Assembly: GCA_902464295.1 (NCBI GenBank)
Contig: CABQIW010000003.1
Span: 7,957 to 71,956 of the forward strand
Direction: 5' to 3'
Source: an uncultured Eggerthella sp.
Lineage (GTDB): Bacteria > Actinomycetota > Coriobacteriia > Coriobacteriales > Eggerthellaceae
DNA length: 64,000 nt
A program made the position numbers and the translations under genes. The notes beneath the pieces were generated by a model. The model was not told the DNA's origin. It saw nothing but the letters and a program-made list of their open reading frames with translations, and did no database searches. Position 1 is the first letter of the stretch. Each line of letters opens with the position of its first letter. Of this stretch, positions 8,577 through 17,117 are shown one piece after another.

Positions 8577-9380
8577 ATGGCTGATGCAATGCACGAAACA
8601 CCACTTATTCAACTTAACGATGCAGTCGTGCGTCGAGAGGGAAAGAATATCTTAGAGGTTGATTCCTTTGTATTGCATTCAGGAGAGAACATTGCATTGC
8701 TCGGTCCTAACGGTGCGGGAAAGTCCACGTTCATTCGCCTTATCACGCGCGAAGATTTCCCACTTTATCGAGAAATCCCCCCAGTGCTTTTTCGCGGGAA
8801 TGAACGTACTACGCTTCAAGAAACGAAGAGGGTTCTCGGTGTAGTTTCTTCGACGATGCAGGATCAGATAACGGTTCATCTTCCTGCGAAAGACATTGTT
8901 GCTGGTGGTCTTTTCGGCACGCTTGGTGTTCCTCAGATGTATCGTGTGACTTCTGAATCGCAACAGCGTGTGATGGAGATATTGGAAATGCTCGGTGTGG
9001 CCAGTCTTGCTGAACGGGACATCAAGACGCTTTCGACCGGTCAAGCGCGCCGCATTCTTTTAGCCCGTGCGCTCATCCATGATCCAGAAGTTCTCGTCTT
9101 CGACGAGCCGACAACTGGTCTCGATCCAGAAGGCATGTACTATGTACGAAAATCGATGCGCGATTTGGTCGAGCGAGGAAAGTCGATCATCTTGGTGACG
9201 CATTATCCCGAAGACATCATCCCCGAGATCGAACGTGTTGTCATGATCAAAGAAGGTAAGCTCTTCGATGATGGCCGAAAGGAAGAGCTTCTTACGAGTG
9301 CGCGTATGTCGGAGTTGTTCAATGTGCCTTTGCGGATTATTGAGCAAGATGGCTATTTTTCCCTTGTGAGCGAATATTAA
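8577..9380 (+). CDS. ABC transporter ATP-binding protein without a visible permease
   Basis: A 267-residue ABC ATPase. Walker A is GPNGAGKST near residue 49, the signature is LSTGQARR in place of LSGGQ, Walker B is VLVFDEPTTGLD, and the switch histidine is in LVTHYPED. The start is the ATG at 8577, preceded by AAGGAGG; an earlier in-frame GTG at 8553 would put the ribosome-binding site inside the gene. No membrane partner is adjacent. The architecture resembles the stand-alone ModF/YlmA-type ATPases, so the cargo is unknown. The promoter of the next tRNA lies inside its 3' end. Confidence 0.88.
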   Translation: MADAMHETPLIQLNDAVVRREGKNILEVDSFVLHSGENIALLGPNGAGKSTFIRLITREDFPLYREIPPVLFRGNERTTLQETKRVLGVVSSTMQDQITVHLPAKDIVAGGLFGTLGVPQMYRVTSESQQRVMEILEMLGVASLAERDIKTLSTGQARRILLARALIHDPEVLVFDEPTTGLDPEGMYYVRKSMRDLVERGKSIILVTHYPEDIIPEIERVVMIKEGKLFDDGRKEELLTSARMSELFNVPLRIIEQDGYFSLVSEY

Positions 9381-9393
9381 ACTGGTATATAAT
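9364..9393 (+). promoter_or_regulatory. Promoter for the first tRNA-Ser
   Basis: TTGTGA (9364-9369), an 18-base spacer, then TATAAT (9388-9393), overlapping the end of the ABC gene. The leader then forms a perfect hairpin, GTGCAAAA (9406-9413) with TTTTGCAC (9418-9425). Confidence 0.55.
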
Positions 9394-9434
9394 CTATCAT
9401 CGCACGTGCAAAACTTGTTTTGCACGGAGAAGCT

Positions 9435-9527
9435 GGAGAGATGTCCGAGTCTGGCTTAAGGAGCACGATTGGAAATCGTGTATACGCCAAAAGCGTATCT
9501 GGGGTTCGAATCCCCATCTCTCCGCCA
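9435..9527 (+). tRNA. tRNA-Ser (GGA)
   Basis: A class II tRNA with a long variable arm. The acceptor GGAGAGA pairs with TCTCTCC, CCA is encoded, and the T arm is GGGGTTCGAATCCCC. The anticodon GGA is at 9471-9473 within the TTGGAAA loop. Confidence 0.97.
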
Positions 9528-9616
9528 GTGAATCCCACGCCTTCTGGCGTGTTGCTAAGACGCGGTAGCTCGAGAGTGGGTTAGCCCGAATCGAGCACCG
9601 AAGTCTTTACCAGAAG

Positions 9617-9639
9617 CGCTCGCGAGAGCGTTTTCTTTT
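9617..9639 (+). terminator. Intrinsic terminator between the two tRNA-Ser genes
   Basis: CGCTC-GCGA-GAGCG followed by TTTTCTTTT. The second tRNA therefore probably has its own promoter. Confidence 0.7.
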
Positions 9640-9680
9640 GACAAACTCCGTGACGCACTTGGTTGCGAAAAGCGGAACTT

Positions 9681-9773
9681 GGAAGGGTGGCAGAGCGGCT
9701 GAATGCGGCGGTCTCGAAAACCGTTTTGCCTCTAATCGAGGTAACGAGGGTTCAAATCCCTCCCCTTCCGCCA
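9681..9773 (+). tRNA. tRNA-Ser (CGA)
   Basis: A class II tRNA. The acceptor GGAAGGG pairs with CCCTTCC, CCA is encoded, and the T arm is GAGGGTTCAAATCCCTC. The anticodon CGA is at 9715-9717 in the CTCGAAA loop. Confidence 0.97.
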
Positions 9774-9781
9774 GTTGATGC

Positions 9782-9805
9782 AGGCTCCCTTTTGGGAGCC
9801 TTTTT
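9782..9805 (+). terminator. Intrinsic terminator after tRNA-Ser(CGA)
   Basis: AGGCTCCC-TTTT-GGGAGCCT followed by TTTT. Confidence 0.9.
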
Positions 9806-10926
9806 GATTCCTAGGGACATCGACTTGCACGCATGGATCAAGGTTGGCATAGCCATCAAAGAATCACGTTCTATTTCGTTTTGTGAACGTGCTAAAGAGG
9901 CTGTTACGTAGCCTGCGCAAGCTGCGCTCAGCTTTCGCTGCTTTTATCTCGTGTGGATCAATAGCTTGCAGGAGTGGGTGGCACCAAAAAGGGCAGAAAG
10001 TGGCTTCATTCTGGATATTATGCATCTAAACAGGTAGAACACACTTGTATCACAGCGTGTTCACTCATGAAAAAGCAGTGTGTGATCGTGTGAACCAATG
10101 CAGCGAGCCATGAAGAAGAGAACACAATAAGAGCCTGCAGAGGGAAAAGGATAGAGTAGGTCATGTGGTACGAGGAAAGCTCTAAATCAAAGCATACGCA
10201 TACAGGCGGCACACGGTAAGAATGCGAACACAAGACAGTATTTCAAGGACAAAAGCTAACGCAGAGCTCTCTTGAGCAAAGGAGCATCATTCTGCAAGAG
10301 CTCCGCTCCTTCTCTTGCAAACCGTTCTGTTAATAACTTCGGGAAAAGAAGCTAGCACCAAAATCAGAGGGTGCTATCAAAGCACTTCACTTTCAGAATA
10401 GGATGCTAGCTATCATGATCTTTCGGTGTTGAAACTCCGGAAGATTATTCGACCGTTTTGGGAAACGGCGATGCAGATATGCTGCCGCGCGTTTTGCTCT
10501 TGCAGAGTCTTACCTCGAGCAAATCTGCGTGGAACAGATTCAAGGGGAGAACCATTGACGGGGGACAGTGATCGAATGCAGATCGTTCTTGTCTCTGCGC
10601 TGTTGCACAACGCATGTGCGCTTTTGAAACATCGACTTTCAAAAACTGTGTCACGCATCCTGTGTCGAAAATCCTGTGAGACAAGATCTCGAAAGAGCCG
10701 AGCGGCGTTCAGCAACTGAGGGATTATCTAAGAAGAGTCGCAAGACGTTCAAAACAGAGAGCGCTCCAATAAGAGCGAAGGGTCGGTCAACAATAGAGAG
10801 CCTTCCTATGAAAGACGGCGAAGTATTTTGGAGTTTCAAAAACAAAGTGATCGAAACGAGCAAAGGTGCTCTTCTGAAAGTATTAAAATGATGGTCACCT
10901 GATACCTATGCTGTAAGAGAGATACG
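9806..10926. other. 1.1 kb without a recognisable gene
   Basis: Both strands carry short open frames (up to about 100 codons), but none has a convincing ribosome-binding site, protein-like composition or a family I recognise. Visible structure is limited to small hairpins, such as TAGCACC (10353-10359) with GGTGCTA (10370-10376). The stretch may hold decayed genes or the long leader of the downstream regulator gene. Confidence 0.5.
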
Positions 10927-12246
10927 ATGGCCGCACATCCGAAAAAACGAAAGATCAATGATGTGCTTTGCATCAAAATGTTCGGCTCGTTCTCGATCTC
11001 TCAAATTCCAGCGAAAGCGATGTGCGATACAGCGACAGCATCAGGCAATGCGCCCAGCGCTGAAAACACTCTTGCTCGCATCGACACGTTCACTTCGGCC
11101 GAACCGGTGGCAGAGATCACGGCGAGTCTTTCAGGACGAGCCCACCGGCTTTGGCTTCTTGTGGCCTATCTCATTGTCAATCGCGATCATGGTGTTTCGC
11201 CTCAGGAGCTTATCGATCTTTTATGGCCAGAAGTTACAAGCAATAATCCTGCATCTACTTTGCAAAACAACGTTTCACGTGCGCGCACACTTTTTAGCGA
11301 AGCTAGTTTTGAAGATGCGCGTGATCTGATCAAGCATACCGACGGGCTTTACTATTGGGCTCCAGGACGTCAGACCATCCTCGATATAGAAGTCTTTGAG
11401 ACCAACGCGCGCTACATTGGAGACTTTCTTTCTGCTGAAGATGCTGAAGGGATCGATCTCGCTCTTGAAACATGTAAGCTTTACACGGGCGATTTTCTAG
11501 ACGATGCCGCCGATATCACTTGGTGTGCGAATCTAGCAGTTTATTATCGTACTCTTTACAAGCGGCTCTGTAAGACGACTATCGTTGCCCTTATGGGTGC
11601 AGGGCGATTGAAAGAAGCACAAGCCCTTTGCCTTCAGGTGTGTACCCTTGATCCTGCTGCGGAAGAATTCAGCCTATTGCTCATGCAAGCCTATCTTGCT
11701 GATGCCAATCCGACCGCAGCGCTCGAGCAGTATCAAACGATCGCAAACTATCTTGCCCAAACCTATGACATTCAGCCAAGCACTGAACTTGAGACCCAAC
11801 GAGAGATCGCCCTCCAAGAACTCTATGGGCAAAGCATGAACGAACAAGGCATCCGTGCATTCCTTTTTGAAAGCAATGATGACGAAGGCGCATTCGCGTG
11901 CAGTAACGCTGTTTTTCGCGAGATCGCTCTTTTGCGGCTTCGGGAGATGGAGCGCAGCGGGGAAGACTCGCACATCATCGCGATCTCATTCAGCAATCCT
12001 TCGACTAAAACGGCACGTCGCATCATCAACGCCAAACGGGTCGCGCAGGTGCTCTCCGCAACGCTTCGTGCGAGCGATCCGTTTACCAAAGTGGGATCGA
12101 ATCAATTCTTGGTATTGTTGCCAGGGGCAAGTGCCGAAAACGCATGCATGGTCTACGAACGCATCGTTGCGCGTTTCAAGGACAACTTTCCCCGTGCAGA
12201 ACTTGCGTTTCGTTTCTCTATGATGAGCCTTGCTGCCCTTCGATAA
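10927..12246 (+). CDS. SARP/BTAD-type regulator with a C-terminal degenerate GGDEF-like domain
   Basis: 439 residues. The N-terminus has the SARP-type winged-helix start (LCIKMFGSFSI), interrupted by about 45 low-complexity residues, then RLWLLVAYLIVNRDHGVSPQELIDLLWPE and TLQNNVSRARTLF. Residues about 150-310 are a helical BTAD (TPR-like) domain. The final 110 residues resemble a GGDEF domain: the position of the GGDEF motif reads VGSNQF, followed by LVLLPG and AENACMVYERIVARF. The catalytic Gly-Gly-Asp-Glu is absent, so cyclase activity is unlikely; a sensory or dimerisation role is possible. The target genes are unknown. The ATG follows AGAGAG. Confidence 0.8.
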   Translation: MAAHPKKRKINDVLCIKMFGSFSISQIPAKAMCDTATASGNAPSAENTLARIDTFTSAEPVAEITASLSGRAHRLWLLVAYLIVNRDHGVSPQELIDLLWPEVTSNNPASTLQNNVSRARTLFSEASFEDARDLIKHTDGLYYWAPGRQTILDIEVFETNARYIGDFLSAEDAEGIDLALETCKLYTGDFLDDAADITWCANLAVYYRTLYKRLCKTTIVALMGAGRLKEAQALCLQVCTLDPAAEEFSLLLMQAYLADANPTAALEQYQTIANYLAQTYDIQPSTELETQREIALQELYGQSMNEQGIRAFLFESNDDEGAFACSNAVFREIALLRLREMERSGEDSHIIAISFSNPSTKTARRIINAKRVAQVLSATLRASDPFTKVGSNQFLVLLPGASAENACMVYERIVARFKDNFPRAELAFRFSMMSLAALR

Positions 12247-12309
12247 GCTACCGTGTGCACGTGCGAACATCGTAGCGGCGCAAAGCAGCAAATGTACTAG
12301 AATGAATGC

Positions 12310-12453
12310 ATGAGAAAACAGGTCAACCTAAAAGAACACCTCGAAGAACAGATTTGCAGCATCGGTGCTGTTGTTGCAAGTGTTGTCGGGTTCATTGTTG
12401 TTCTGTATCTCATCACCATTATCGTGCGCGCGTTTTCGTCGATGCTGGCTTAA
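12310..12453 (+). CDS. 47-residue single-pass membrane peptide upstream of trkH
   Basis: ATG at 12310, TAA at 12451-12453. A charged, amphipathic N-terminus (MRKQVNLKEHLEEQ) is followed by one long hydrophobic helix (residues 17-39, IGAVVASVVGFIVVLYLITI) and a short basic tail. The gene stops 14 bases before the trkH start, and AAAGGCGG overlapping its stop serves trkH, so the two look co-transcribed and perhaps translationally coupled. A TAGAAT-like -10 lies just before it. No ribosome-binding site is strong. I do not recognise the family. By position it could be a small accessory subunit of the potassium transporter. Confidence 0.6.
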   Translation: MRKQVNLKEHLEEQICSIGAVVASVVGFIVVLYLITIIVRAFSSMLA

Positions 12454-12467
12454 AGGCGGACACCAAG

Positions 12468-13988
12468 ATGTGGACCCGATTTACCTTCGAAGACATTCGC
12501 ATTATCGCTCATTATTTGGGAACGCTTACTTCGTTGTTCACGGTTGCATTGCTCATTCCGCTCATCACCGCATTGGTGTTTCAGGAGTGGGAACCGGCAA
12601 CCCGTTATTTCCTTGCTGCGGGCATCTCCCTTACCATCGGCTCGTTGCTGCGTATGGCCAAAGTCGATCCTGGCCGTCTTACCCGCCAACAGGCGATGGC
12701 GTTGACTGGTTTTGCTTGGATGTTCCTTGCATTCATTGCGTCGGTTCCGTTGGCTATGTCGGGTCACTTCGCAAGCTACCTCGATGCCCTCTTCGATAGC
12801 GTTTCTGGACTCACTACCACAGGCGCGGCTCTGATCATGGATCTTGAGCATCTTTCCTACGCGGATAACATGTGGCGTTTTATCATGCACTTCCTTGGTG
12901 GTATGGGTCTTATCGTTATCGCGCTTTCGCTTGGTCTGCTCTCTTCATCAACGTCGGGGCTATATTCCTCGGAAGGTCGTAGTGAGCATGTGGTCCCCAA
13001 TGTCATCACCACCACACGCCTTATCAGTAAGATCTCGCTGGCAGTGATCGGTGCAGCGACAGTCTTGCTCATGCTATTTTGCTTCGTTGCAGGTATGGAG
13101 CCCGTACGCGCGCTCCTTCATGGACTATGGATTTCCATTTCGGGCTTCATGACTGCGGGCTTCACGCCTACCAGCCAGTCCATCATGTACTACCATTCCT
13201 ATTTCCTTGAGATCGCCTGTATGCTTTTGATGTTGCTCGGCATGATCAATTTCGGGCTATTCGTTGCGGTACTGCGCGGAAAGACCGATCTTTTCTTCAA
13301 GGATTTCGAGATTCGAACCGGATTTTTCTGGCTCGTGTTTATGTGTATCATCTTCATCGCGACCCTCTCTACCACGCCACTCTTTTCCGATCTTCTTACG
13401 ATGCTCCGCCGCGGTGTATTCATGCTCATTTCTGCATCAAGTACGACGGGCTTTTCGGTCGTGACGACCAACCAGGTTCTGACCGTGTTCTCTTCAGGTG
13501 CGATCTTGATCTTGGCGATCCTTATGGCGGTTGGCGGTTCGAGTGGAAGCACTGCTGGTGGTATGAAACTCTCACGCATCGGTCTTACGGTGAAGTCGAT
13601 CGTCTCTTCGATCAAAGAAGCCACTTCGCCTGATTCCGCCCGCGTATCAGTGGTCTATCATCACATTGGTAAGCAAGTGCTCAATAACGAGATCGCGCGT
13701 GCGGCGATGACGGTATCAACGCTTTTCGTGGTCACCTATGTTGTGGGTGCGCTCGTTGGCATCGCGCACGGTTACGACGCGACCGCATCGATCGCAGAAA
13801 GCGTGGCAATGGCTTCTAATGGCGGTTTATCGTTCGGTATCACCACGCAAGGCATGCCGAAAACACTCGAGCTCATCTACATCCTGGAGATGTGGGCTGG
13901 CCGTCTTGAATTCATCACGCTCATTGCGCTCGTTGTCAAGATCGTTGCTTCGCTCTTGCCTGTTCGCAAGCCGAGACGGGACCGATAG
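12468..13988 (+). CDS. trkH: Trk-type potassium uptake protein TrkH
   Basis: A 506-residue polytopic membrane protein of the TrkH/KtrB superfamily, which conducts K+ (sometimes Na+) through four pseudo-repeats. Selectivity-filter-type segments are visible: DSVSGLTTTGAALI, SISGFMTAGFTPTS, SASSTTGFSVVTTN and MASNGGLSFGITTQG, together with GGSSGSTAGGMKLSR. The ATG at 12468 follows AAAGGCGG. An upstream extension of the same frame to 12306 encodes a Cys/His run that is the shadow of the small peptide gene and should be ignored. No trkA is nearby, although TrkH normally needs a cytosolic RCK partner. Confidence 0.94.
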   Translation: MWTRFTFEDIRIIAHYLGTLTSLFTVALLIPLITALVFQEWEPATRYFLAAGISLTIGSLLRMAKVDPGRLTRQQAMALTGFAWMFLAFIASVPLAMSGHFASYLDALFDSVSGLTTTGAALIMDLEHLSYADNMWRFIMHFLGGMGLIVIALSLGLLSSSTSGLYSSEGRSEHVVPNVITTTRLISKISLAVIGAATVLLMLFCFVAGMEPVRALLHGLWISISGFMTAGFTPTSQSIMYYHSYFLEIACMLLMLLGMINFGLFVAVLRGKTDLFFKDFEIRTGFFWLVFMCIIFIATLSTTPLFSDLLTMLRRGVFMLISASSTTGFSVVTTNQVLTVFSSGAILILAILMAVGGSSGSTAGGMKLSRIGLTVKSIVSSIKEATSPDSARVSVVYHHIGKQVLNNEIARAAMTVSTLFVVTYVVGALVGIAHGYDATASIAESVAMASNGGLSFGITTQGMPKTLELIYILEMWAGRLEFITLIALVVKIVASLLPVRKPRRDR

Positions 13989-14033
13989 GTGAATCACGTG
14001 ATACGGCGCAGCACACAAAACGAAAAGAGGGAA

Positions 14034-14717
14034 ATGACCTCGCCCACGCCAGTGAAGGACCGTGCTGTTGCACACTGTGGGCAACAAAGGCTCGCTCAGG
14101 TCTTCGGCGTGAAGCAGCCCATCCTTTTGTTGGTAACGCTCATGTGTTGTTTAGTGCTATCGTTCGGGATCGCTTGTCCGGCGTGGGCTGACGAAGAGGA
14201 ACCTGCCACGCAATCAGTCGACACGAACGGCAATGTCGTCAACGTCAATCAAATGCCCGACAGCTCGTTTCTCTACAACACCGATATCGCCGATCTTGCT
14301 GGTGCCGAATCTTTCCATGACACCCAAACCGTGCAAGTAACGGGTGAAGTGGTAGGCGACCATATCAACGACGAGCTCGATCCTGATCTGTGTTGGATCA
14401 CGCTGCAGAGTACGAAAGCCGATGATTATTCGCTCGTCTCGGTTCTCATGACCAACGAGCAAGCAAAGCTCATCGAGAATTATGGCAACTACAACACCGA
14501 CGGTACGATTCTCCAAGTGCGAGGCACCTTCTACTTAAGCTGCCCCGAACACCAAGGCCTTTCTGATATCCATGCAAAAGAAGTGACCGTAGCTAAGCAA
14601 GGATCACCGCGCCAGCATCCGGTCAATGATGCCGTGTTATGGACCTCCTGTTTGGCGGTTGGGCTTGGTGTGCTGAGTCTATTCACCTACTCTTTCCTGC
14701 GCGAACGGAGAAAATAA
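14034..14717 (+). CDS. Exported protein with an OB-fold-like domain and C-terminal membrane anchor
   Basis: 227 residues. The N-terminus is long and basic, then a hydrophobic helix (about 29-50) ends at AWA-DE, a signal peptidase I-like site. The mature part (TVQVTGEVVGD, CWITLQS, ILQVRGTFYL) has the strand pattern of a small OB-fold nucleic-acid or ligand binding domain. One transmembrane helix near 200-220 is followed by RERRK, so the domain lies outside the membrane. The ATG at 14034 has AGAGG upstream; a GTG at 13989 directly abuts the trkH stop. It lies between trkH and rsgA in one apparent operon. The function is unknown. Confidence 0.65.
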   Translation: MTSPTPVKDRAVAHCGQQRLAQVFGVKQPILLLVTLMCCLVLSFGIACPAWADEEEPATQSVDTNGNVVNVNQMPDSSFLYNTDIADLAGAESFHDTQTVQVTGEVVGDHINDELDPDLCWITLQSTKADDYSLVSVLMTNEQAKLIENYGNYNTDGTILQVRGTFYLSCPEHQGLSDIHAKEVTVAKQGSPRQHPVNDAVLWTSCLAVGLGVLSLFTYSFLRERRK

Positions 14718-14722
14718 TCTGC

Positions 14723-15721
14723 ATGCAGCCAAACGGACGTGATAGGTACGAAGGGGCAGTGGTCAAACTCGATCGCGGCTATCCTCTCGTCTCGCTTTCT
14801 GATGGACGAACGATTCGTTGCGAGCATGCTACCAGTTTAGTGAAGCGCAAGTCCGATCGCGCTGTGATCGGAGATCGCGTTGAAGTTCATCTTCCCGAAG
14901 GACACGAAAAGGGAATCATCGAGGCGATCTATCCGCGCACAACGAAGTTCGTGCGTAAAGACCCGACCGAACGAGCACTGCCGCAAACGCTCGCATCCAA
15001 TTTCGATCTGGTGCTCATCGCGCAACCAGCCGAAGAGGTGAACTTCAAGCGACTTGAACGAGAATTAGTGTTGGCTCATGAAACGGGCGCGGCGGTGGCT
15101 GTCGTGTTGACCAAGGCGGATCTGGTTGGCGAAGGCACTGAAGTTCGCGAAACGATCGACAAGGTGCGAAGCCTCGTGGGGCATGATGCGGTGTTCGTGG
15201 TGAGCCAGGACGATCCTGCTTCCATCGAGCAAGTAGGGAGTTTTATCGCAGAGGGCAACAAGACGGCGGTCTTGATCGGGCGAAGTGGTGTTGGCAAATC
15301 GAGTTTGGTGAACTTGTTAGTGGGGCAAGACATTCAAGCCACTACTCCTGTACGAGAGTCGGATGGCAAAGGTAGACACACTACTGTTTCACGTGAAATC
15401 ATCGCACTTCCCAAAGGAGGCTTCGTGGTCGACATGCCTGGGGTCCGTGGCTTGGGCTTGTGGGATGCGGAAGCGGGCATAAAAGCAGCTTTCAGTGAGA
15501 TAGAAACACTTGCGCAGCAATGCAAGTTTCGCGATTGTTCGCACACGAAAGAACAAGGATGTGCGGTACGAGAGGCTGTTGAAGAAGGTTCGCTCTCGCA
15601 AATGCGCCTCGATTCCTATTTGCGCCTGAAACAGGAGAACGACGAAGTAGCCGTAAAGCGCATTGAAGCCGCACGTATCCGCGAGCGTCGCGGTCATCCA
15701 CGCCATCGCAGTGTGAAATGA
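14723..15721 (+). CDS. rsgA: Ribosome small subunit-dependent GTPase RsgA
   Basis: 332 residues with the circularly permuted GTPase order typical of RsgA/YjeQ. An N-terminal OB-fold (EGAVVKLDRGYPLVSLSDG) comes first, then G4 (VLTKADLV), then G1 (GRSGVGKSSLVNLL), G2 (GRHTTVSR) and G3 (DMPGVRGLGLW). A C-terminal zinc site follows: CKFRDCSHTKEQGCAV. It acts late in 30S maturation. The ATG at 14723 lies five bases after the previous stop. Upstream in-frame codons overlap the preceding gene and lack family support. Confidence 0.95.
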   Translation: MQPNGRDRYEGAVVKLDRGYPLVSLSDGRTIRCEHATSLVKRKSDRAVIGDRVEVHLPEGHEKGIIEAIYPRTTKFVRKDPTERALPQTLASNFDLVLIAQPAEEVNFKRLERELVLAHETGAAVAVVLTKADLVGEGTEVRETIDKVRSLVGHDAVFVVSQDDPASIEQVGSFIAEGNKTAVLIGRSGVGKSSLVNLLVGQDIQATTPVRESDGKGRHTTVSREIIALPKGGFVVDMPGVRGLGLWDAEAGIKAAFSEIETLAQQCKFRDCSHTKEQGCAVREAVEEGSLSQMRLDSYLRLKQENDEVAVKRIEAARIRERRGHPRHRSVK

Positions 15722-15833
15722 TCGTCATCTCGATCCATTTCGGGCATCTTGCATACGCATCGCGCGCACTTGATTCGTACGGCAAATCGCTACATGCGCT
15801 ACAATAGAGGCGCTACATTTGAAGGGGAGCTTC

Positions 15834-17108
15834 ATGAACCCAGCGATCATCATCCCAACGTTTCATCAGGCTGCGGCCGATCGTGATAAATCTCTTGCCG
15901 AGAGCATTTACGATCATCCCACTCCGCTTGATGCGCCCGGCACGCTCGAGCGTTGCTTGGAGTCGCTGCAGAAAGTACAGGGCCTCGGCCAGATCATCAT
16001 CACTGTTTCGCATAACGAAGCAGTTGAGAAGGTGAAGGGAATCGTCGACCGCTTCCCCCAAATGCACACGCTCGTCATCAGCGAAAGTGAAGCCGCCATC
16101 GTTCAGCAGCGACTTGAGCAGCTGGGCTTTGGTGACACTGCCGACAAGATCGGTGTTCACGGATATTCGGCAGTACGCAACCTTGGGTTGGTCATCTCGA
16201 ACATCCTCGGTTTCGATTCCGTTGTTTTCCTTGATGACGATGAAGTGGTGGAAAATCCCGAGTTCTTGATAAAAGCCATGTATGGGTTGGGAAAACTTAC
16301 CCGCCGCGAGATTCCTATTCTCGCGAAGTCGGGCTACTACCTGAATGCCAAAGGCAGCTTCTTATCCATGAGTCAGAACAAGTGGTACAACCACTATTGG
16401 CAGCAGGGTTCAGCATTCAATAACTGGATCACCAAAGCCATGTCGGGCCCGCGTCTCTCGCGCTCGAATCATGTGTGTGGTGGTTGTTTGTCCCTCCATA
16501 AGCAAGCGTATATGCGCGTGCCGTTCGATCCATGGATCCCGCGCGGCGAAGATCTTGATTACCTTATTAACTTGCGTATGTATGGTTCAGATGTATGGTT
16601 CGACAATCAGTGGTATCTGGTACATCTTCCTCCGCAAGAACGACACGAAGGACACCGATTCCGCAAAGATATCTTCCGTTGGATCTACGAATACTACAAG
16701 ATCGAATTCAGTCAGTCGCAGATCGACCTCTTGCAGATCAAACCTTCGTCGCTTGAGCCTTATCCAGGTCCCTTCCTCGAACGTGGTCTGGAGAAGCGCA
16801 TCAAGAAGACGGCACTTCTGCGTTCTTTGGCACGTCCTGATCGCGCAGCCTATCGCAAGGCAGCGCACGTTGCCACCAACGAAGCGATCGAATATGCCCA
16901 AAAGTATTGCGACCGCTATTTCGAGTTCCAACGCATCTGGATGCAGATCATGGCGCAAACCGAAAACGATAAAGTGCTTCAGCAGGCACTAATCGAAGCG
17001 GCGCTCGTGCGTGAAGCTGGTGGCGAGATCGAAGTCTCGATCCCTAAGCCGAGTTTCGACGCGGGTAAAACAGGGGAGATCCACCTCAACCTTGCTGATG
17101 GTGAGTAG
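15834..17108 (+). CDS. Glycosyltransferase, GT-A (family 2-like)
   Basis: 424 residues. The N-terminal half is a GT-A nucleotide-sugar fold: AIIIPTFHQA at the start, YSAVRNLGLVISNILG, and a DxD-type metal motif VVFLDDDEVVENPEFL near residues 127-142. A second acidic motif, PRGEDLDYLINLRMYG, resembles the ED motif of inverting family 2 enzymes. The C-terminal 150 residues are helical and charged. No transmembrane helices are visible, so it acts in the cytosol or at the membrane surface. GGGGAG (AAGGGGAGC) precedes the ATG. The sugar and acceptor are unknown; no polysaccharide cluster surrounds it. Confidence 0.8.
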   Translation: MNPAIIIPTFHQAAADRDKSLAESIYDHPTPLDAPGTLERCLESLQKVQGLGQIIITVSHNEAVEKVKGIVDRFPQMHTLVISESEAAIVQQRLEQLGFGDTADKIGVHGYSAVRNLGLVISNILGFDSVVFLDDDEVVENPEFLIKAMYGLGKLTRREIPILAKSGYYLNAKGSFLSMSQNKWYNHYWQQGSAFNNWITKAMSGPRLSRSNHVCGGCLSLHKQAYMRVPFDPWIPRGEDLDYLINLRMYGSDVWFDNQWYLVHLPPQERHEGHRFRKDIFRWIYEYYKIEFSQSQIDLLQIKPSSLEPYPGPFLERGLEKRIKKTALLRSLARPDRAAYRKAAHVATNEAIEYAQKYCDRYFEFQRIWMQIMAQTENDKVLQQALIEAALVREAGGEIEVSIPKPSFDAGKTGEIHLNLADGE

Positions 17109-17117
17109 GCGCCCAGC

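Noticed and set aside
10413..10719. Overlapping 97- to 100-codon frames on both strands
   Set aside because: Neither has a ribosome-binding site or recognisable sequence, and composition is biased to Arg, Ser and Cys.
12306..12467. N-terminal extension of trkH with a Cys/His-rich run
   Set aside because: It is the frame-shifted image of the 47-residue membrane peptide gene, and trkH has a good start and ribosome-binding site at 12468.
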